A program made the translations under genes and the position numbers. From Gaetbulibacter_A aestuarii (GTDB taxonomy: Bacteria; Bacteroidota; Bacteroidia; Flavobacteriales; Flavobacteriaceae): 56,510 nucleotides of DNA. The stretch lies in NCBI RefSeq assembly GCF_039537665.1, contig NZ_BAABAY010000008.1:1-56510 (forward strand), in the 5' to 3' direction. Positions 52,568-56,510 of this stretch are shown in pieces; the stretch's first letter is position 1, and each line of letters opens with the position of its first letter. A model generated the notes under the pieces. The model was not told where the DNA came from. It saw only the letters and a program-made list of their open reading frames with translations, and searched no databases.

Positions 52568-55500
52568 TTATTTTATCGGATATTTTTGACGTTTTTCTAC
52601 GATGTGTTCTATAATTAGTTTTTTGATGGTTTCTAAAACCACCGGCTTAGTGATGTACCCATCCATACCATGCTGTTCGCAACGCTCTTTTTCACCTTTA
52701 AGGGTTCGTGCCGTAAGGGCTATAATGGGTATACGTTCTCCTTCTTTTTCATTTAAGCGAATAATCTCCGTAGCATGATAGCCACTTAAATTAGGCATTT
52801 GAATATCCATTAAAATCAAATCCGGATTTTGCTTTTTACACAATTCCACGGCTTCCTGTCCATCATTTGCTTCAATAATAGTACAATTAGGAACTACCTT
52901 CTCAACTATCGTTTTTGATAAAAACTTATTCACCGGATTATCCTCAGCGATCATAACACGGCATTTTAATTGCGCTAAATCTGAGGATGTTTTATCCTCA
53001 ATCTTGTTTGATTTAATCGTTTTATCCTGTGATAGAATGGCAGAGATAACACTAAATAATTTATTGATTTGAATAGGTTTTACTATGTTAGCTTCCAACT
53101 GCAAGGTTTTAGTCTTTTTGTTTACCAGAGCATCTTCCCCCGAGCTATGCAATAAAATAATCGGCAACTTATTACTATCAAGTTTCAAGTCTTCTCTGAT
53201 ATGTTTTATTAATTCCACACCATTCAAATATGGCATATGGTAATCAATAATAGCCAGATCAAAGTTGTTGCGTTCATCACTCAACAGATCTATCGCATCA
53301 ATGCCACTGGAAACAACGGTAGAAACTAGACCATCTACAGCTAGCATTTCCTTGAGAATGTTACGATTGGTGGCATTATCATCAACCACCAAAACATTTT
53401 TGATTTTATTCGAACCTGAAATCTTATAACTTTCCTCTTCCTCTGTTTTGAAATTAACCGTGAAAAAGAAGATACTACCTTTATCTATTGTACTTTCAAC
53501 CTGTAATTCACTACCCATAAGATGCAACAGTTTGTTGCTAATGGTAAGCCCTAAACCAGTTCCTCCGTATTTTCGTGTTGTTGATCCATCCTCTTGATCG
53601 AAAGCGTTAAATATTTTCTTTAAATTGTTTGAAGCAATACCTACCCCGGTATCTCGGATTGAGAATTTATATTGCAACTCTGCTGAATTTCCGGGAATCT
53701 CAGAAATATCAACCTTCAATTCTATTTCACCTTCCTTAGTGAATTTCACGGCATTTCCCAATAAATTTGTTAAGATTTGGCGTAGACGAACATGATCAGC
53801 GTACATCATTTTTCTGGAATCCGTTCCAACATTTAAAAGGAGCTCAAGGCCCTTCGAATGTGCCTGATGCTTAATAATATCAAGTGATTGTACGCATAGA
53901 TCGGTTAGATTTGTTTTTTCCGGATTCAACTCTAACTTACCCGCTTCAATTTTAGAGAAATCCAGGATATCATTGACCAACTCTAATAAAGCGTTCGCCG
54001 AAGTTTGCACGGTTTGCATATACTTCGCCTGGTTTTCTGAGAGTTTCGTTCGCATGAGCAGATCTGTAAACCCGATAATACCATTGAGCGGAGTTCGAAT
54101 CTCATGGCTCATATTAGCCAAAAATTCCGATTTGGATTTATTTGCTGATTCAGCTTTAACCTTAGCATCAATTAAAGAAGATTCCATGGCTTTTAATTCA
54201 GAAATATCGGTAGCCACACCTAAATACCCGGTTATTTTATTCTTATCATTTCGAATAGCTGTAGCCACTAATTGAACTGGGAATTTCGATCCGTCTTTTC
54301 TAATATAAGTCCACTCGCCGGAACTGTAGTGACCTTGATTTGCTTCATAAACAAACACATTAAACCCGGAGATTTCTGTATTATATTGTTCTGAAAGTTC
54401 CTTGCCTCTCTCAATAATTTCTGATCCTTCGTGTAATAAAGCAACACTTCGGCCAATCATTTCGTGAGCACTATATCCCAAAAGATTTTCTGCTCCTTTA
54501 TTAAATTTTCGTGCATAACCATTGAGATCTGTTTCAATAATAGACACATGTGTTGTTGCGTTAAGTAAGGACTGCAATTCATTAAAACTACGCTTTAAGG
54601 CCTGATCCGCCTTAATTTGTTGCGTTAAATCTACGACGTGACCAATAAGGGAGGAAATATTTCCATGCTCATCGCGAACACATGAAACATTTAATAAACC
54701 ATAAACGATTTGACCGTTTTTATGAATATACCTTTTTTGAACACTATAATAATCACGTTTATTTTCCAGCATTTCTGCCAGGTATTCTGCGTCATTTTTT
54801 AAATCGTCAGGATGGGTAACCTCACTAAATCGGAGTTCCATAAATTCCTCGACAGTGTACCCAACTATATTGGCCAGCTTTTTATTAGCCATCTGCCATT
54901 CTCTATCTAAGGTTACTACACCCATTCCAATAGGAGAATATTCAAAAACATTTTTGAATTTTATGGAGTTATTGCGGGATTCCTTTTCAAGATTTTTGAT
55001 CTCCGTAATATCTTCAGCCTGAGTAATTATCAAATCATCAGAGCCATCCTCAGAACGAATAATAGAGGTGTTGATATTGCACCAAATGTGTTTGCCCTTG
55101 GCGGTAATAAAACGGGACTCCATTTTATATTTATCTATTTCTCCTGCCAACAGTTTTTTACGATACATGTTAGCTTCCTCAAGATAATCCGGATGAATCA
55201 TATCTTTATAGGTTAATTTCATAACCTTACTGCGATCCATATCTTTCAATTCGAAGGTTTCCAGTGCGGCGTCATTCACCATTTGCAGTTCTCCTTTGGA
55301 ATTAACTAACACTTTGCCTATCGACGAATTATTGAAGATCTTTTCAAAACGTTCTTGACTCTTTTCTAGTTCGATCTCGCGAAGCTTTTTTTCATTGATA
55401 TCTTGAAAAGCCCCGTAAACACGTACACATTGATCACCCTTAAATTCTGCTTTACCAAAAGCTCTTACCCAAATTTCGTTACCTTTTGCAGTTATAACTT

Positions 55501-56197
55501 TAAATTCTTCGTCGTAAGATTTTCCAAATTCAATACACTCTGAGAATACCTTGGTAATCAAATCCCGACTCCATCCTTCTTTGAAAAAATTAATAGCCCC
55601 TTCGAGTTCCGGTACATAATCTTGATCTACTTCGTGAATATCCTTGGTAACTTTAGACCAAAAGATTTCATGGTTTTCCATAGAAACAGCCCAACCTCCC
55701 ACACGAGCAACTTCATTAGTTTCCTCGTAAATCAAATTATGACCATGAAGGGTTTCTAAATCTCTAATAAGCTCCATCTCTGTTTGAGATCGAATCCTTT
55801 TAAATTTTATTATAACTCCTGTAACATGGCCTTTACGGTCCAGAACATTAAATCCCTCACTTTTCAGTGTAACCAAATTATTAATACCAGATGTATAGTG
55901 CGTCGTGGTTCCGCAAACATTTGAAGGATCCTTTTCTACATTTTCAAAAAACGATTTTATCCTGGTGTTAAAATCACTATTAAGAATTCTTCTTAGTGCA
56001 GAATTACATTCTGCCTCATTTGAAGCCTCGTATTTAAGCGTTTTCCAGAAAGCATCATTCACCCAGATTTTTTTGGGAAATTTAAAATTTGCATACCATA
56101 CACCGTGAAGCATGTCCTGATGTAACCAGTCCAAAATTTCTGGTTGATTTTGAAGGATCTTATAGTAATCCTGTTTAAAGTCTTGATATTGGAGCAT
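52568..56197 (-). CDS. Multi-PAS hybrid sensor histidine kinase with two receivers
   Basis: This is a soluble hybrid kinase of 1209 residues from ATG 56197; a longer frame to 56227 adds 10 residues that I do not favour. An N-terminal PAS-like region is followed by four PAS/PAC units (about 150-275, 280-405, 410-535 and 540-670). HisKA carries His698 (ANMSHEIRTPLNG). HATPase motifs are NLLGNAVKFT, DTGVGI and GGTGLGL. The first receiver (about 932-1055) has Asp985 and the second (about 1078-1200) Asp1131 with YITKPV. No membrane helix is visible, so it senses a cytoplasmic cue such as redox state or a ligand. It heads the five-gene operon ending in the polysaccharide synthase. Confidence 0.95.
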   Translation of the reverse strand: MLQYQDFKQDYYKILQNQPEILDWLHQDMLHGVWYANFKFPKKIWVNDAFWKTLKYEASNEAECNSALRRILNSDFNTRIKSFFENVEKDPSNVCGTTTHYTSGINNLVTLKSEGFNVLDRKGHVTGVIIKFKRIRSQTEMELIRDLETLHGHNLIYEETNEVARVGGWAVSMENHEIFWSKVTKDIHEVDQDYVPELEGAINFFKEGWSRDLITKVFSECIEFGKSYDEEFKVITAKGNEIWVRAFGKAEFKGDQCVRVYGAFQDINEKKLREIELEKSQERFEKIFNNSSIGKVLVNSKGELQMVNDAALETFELKDMDRSKVMKLTYKDMIHPDYLEEANMYRKKLLAGEIDKYKMESRFITAKGKHIWCNINTSIIRSEDGSDDLIITQAEDITEIKNLEKESRNNSIKFKNVFEYSPIGMGVVTLDREWQMANKKLANIVGYTVEEFMELRFSEVTHPDDLKNDAEYLAEMLENKRDYYSVQKRYIHKNGQIVYGLLNVSCVRDEHGNISSLIGHVVDLTQQIKADQALKRSFNELQSLLNATTHVSIIETDLNGYARKFNKGAENLLGYSAHEMIGRSVALLHEGSEIIERGKELSEQYNTEISGFNVFVYEANQGHYSSGEWTYIRKDGSKFPVQLVATAIRNDKNKITGYLGVATDISELKAMESSLIDAKVKAESANKSKSEFLANMSHEIRTPLNGIIGFTDLLMRTKLSENQAKYMQTVQTSANALLELVNDILDFSKIEAGKLELNPEKTNLTDLCVQSLDIIKHQAHSKGLELLLNVGTDSRKMMYADHVRLRQILTNLLGNAVKFTKEGEIELKVDISEIPGNSAELQYKFSIRDTGVGIASNNLKKIFNAFDQEDGSTTRKYGGTGLGLTISNKLLHLMGSELQVESTIDKGSIFFFTVNFKTEEEESYKISGSNKIKNVLVVDDNATNRNILKEMLAVDGLVSTVVSSGIDAIDLLSDERNNFDLAIIDYHMPYLNGVELIKHIREDLKLDSNKLPIILLHSSGEDALVNKKTKTLQLEANIVKPIQINKLFSVISAILSQDKTIKSNKIEDKTSSDLAQLKCRVMIAEDNPVNKFLSKTIVEKVVPNCTIIEANDGQEAVELCKKQNPDLILMDIQMPNLSGYHATEIIRLNEKEGERIPIIALTARTLKGEKERCEQHGMDGYITKPVVLETIKKLIIEHIVEKRQKYPIK

Positions 56198-56272
56198 TCC
56201 TAAAAAATTAAGAATTACACGACACAACTTGACCGTGTCTATATTTTAGTGCAAAGTAAACAATAAATCGGA

Positions 56273-56307
56273 TTTTTATGCATTTTATCGTGTTTTTATG
56301 ACGTTTT
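56273..56307 (-). promoter_or_regulatory. Phased A-tracts upstream of the hybrid kinase gene
   Basis: On the plus strand, T-tracts begin at 56273, 56283, 56293 and 56304, that is every 10, 10 and 11 bases. Read on the minus strand they are A-tracts in phase with the DNA helix, a pattern known to bend DNA. They lie 76-110 bases upstream of the start, where an upstream promoter element or a regulator site would be expected. Confidence 0.5.
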
Positions 56308-56418
56308 AACGATATAAAAATCGATTAAAAGCATTTTAAGGGGGAACTATAACATTTAAAAAACAAAATAATCTTGCAGGAATTGGAATGGATAGGAATC
56401 AAAATTTTCAGTATAGCG

Positions 56419-56452
56419 CAAAAAAAATCCCGATTCGGATAGAATCGGGATT
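56419..56452 (-). terminator. Rho-independent terminator of the rRNA operon
   Basis: AATCCCGATTC (56426-56436) and GAATCGGGATT (56442-56452) form a perfect 11-bp stem with a 5-base loop. On the minus strand a T-run follows. It lies directly after the 5S rRNA 3' end. Confidence 0.9.
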
Positions 56453-56458
56453 CAAGAA

Positions 56459-56510
56459 AGGCAACGACCTACTCTCCCACAAATGTAGTACCATCGGCGC
56501 TAATGGGCTT
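56459..56510 (-). rRNA. rrf: 5S rRNA, 3' part (runs off the window)
   Basis: Read on the minus strand, the last 50 or so bases match the 3' half of bacterial 5S rRNA: AAGCCC, then CGCCGATGGTACT, TGTGGGAGAGTAGG and TCGTTGCC. The 5' half and the rest of the rRNA operon lie beyond the right edge. The exact 3' end is uncertain by a few bases. Confidence 0.92.

Noticed and set aside
1..56510. CRISPR array, insertion sequence or complete prophage
   Set aside because: I saw no regularly spaced repeats, no transposase, and no capsid, portal or terminase gene. The only mobile signature is the recombinase at the left edge.

Overview
The window looks like chromosomal DNA of a low-GC marine-type member of the Bacteroidetes, most likely family Flavobacteriaceae. 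The evidence is: the Bacteroidetes -7 promoter element TAnnTTTG before several transcripts; FtsZ with a very long acidic linker and a C-terminus ending FLHDNVD; a GYDIA-family GHMP kinase beside a class II HMG-CoA reductase; SEDS/dcw gene order typical of Flavobacteriia; and AT-rich intergenic DNA with few Shine-Dalgarno sequences. One ambiguous base (N) lies at 441.

Layout. (1) 1-1801: the right end of a probable integrated element. A small unknown gene precedes a large serine recombinase whose reading frame is broken at the N; its stop codon lies inside the antisense of a tRNA-Arg(UCG) gene. (2) 1814-17977, minus strand: a complete division and cell-wall (dcw) cluster transcribed as mraZ-rsmH-ftsL-ftsI-murE-mraY-murD-ftsW-murG-murC-ftsQ-ftsA-ftsZ, then a terminator and a yqeY-like gene. 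Upstream of mraZ are three GTGGT boxes at exact 10-bp spacing, the expected MraZ operator. (3) 18195-28411: housekeeping genes for an alpha/beta hydrolase, EngB, a lone OppC/DppC-type permease, a Tsp-like C-terminal processing protease, SurE, LpxB, an NlpC/P60 lipoprotein, ComEC and a secreted thioredoxin. (4) 28499-33874, minus: a DPP-IV-like peptidase followed by two POT peptide transporters, a coherent peptide-scavenging operon. (5) 34029-36261, plus: mevalonate-pathway genes. (6) 36315-45893, minus: a PpiD/SurA-like foldase, a CNNM/CorC-like protein, a small membrane protein, two tandemly duplicated TPR proteins flanking lptC, an outer-membrane beta-barrel candidate and type III pantothenate kinase. 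(7) 46067-48511: tRNA-Phe, its terminator, a short direct repeat and two unrecognised genes, probably an accessory islet. (8) 48630-56197, minus: a hybrid histidine kinase, a receiver-Hpt protein, a single receiver, a HEAT-repeat membrane protein, a GT2 polysaccharide synthase and a small downstream frame whose start codon appears to have been lost. The window ends in the 3' part of a 5S rRNA gene with its terminator.

Most of the window is conserved core genome. The parts most worth a second look are the phosphorelay/HEAT/glycosyltransferase operon with its start-less small reading frame, the recombinase that shares DNA with tRNA-Arg, the tRNA-Phe islet, the TPR duplication around lptC, and phased A-tracts upstream of the hybrid kinase. 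I saw no CRISPR array, no intact insertion sequence and no complete prophage.
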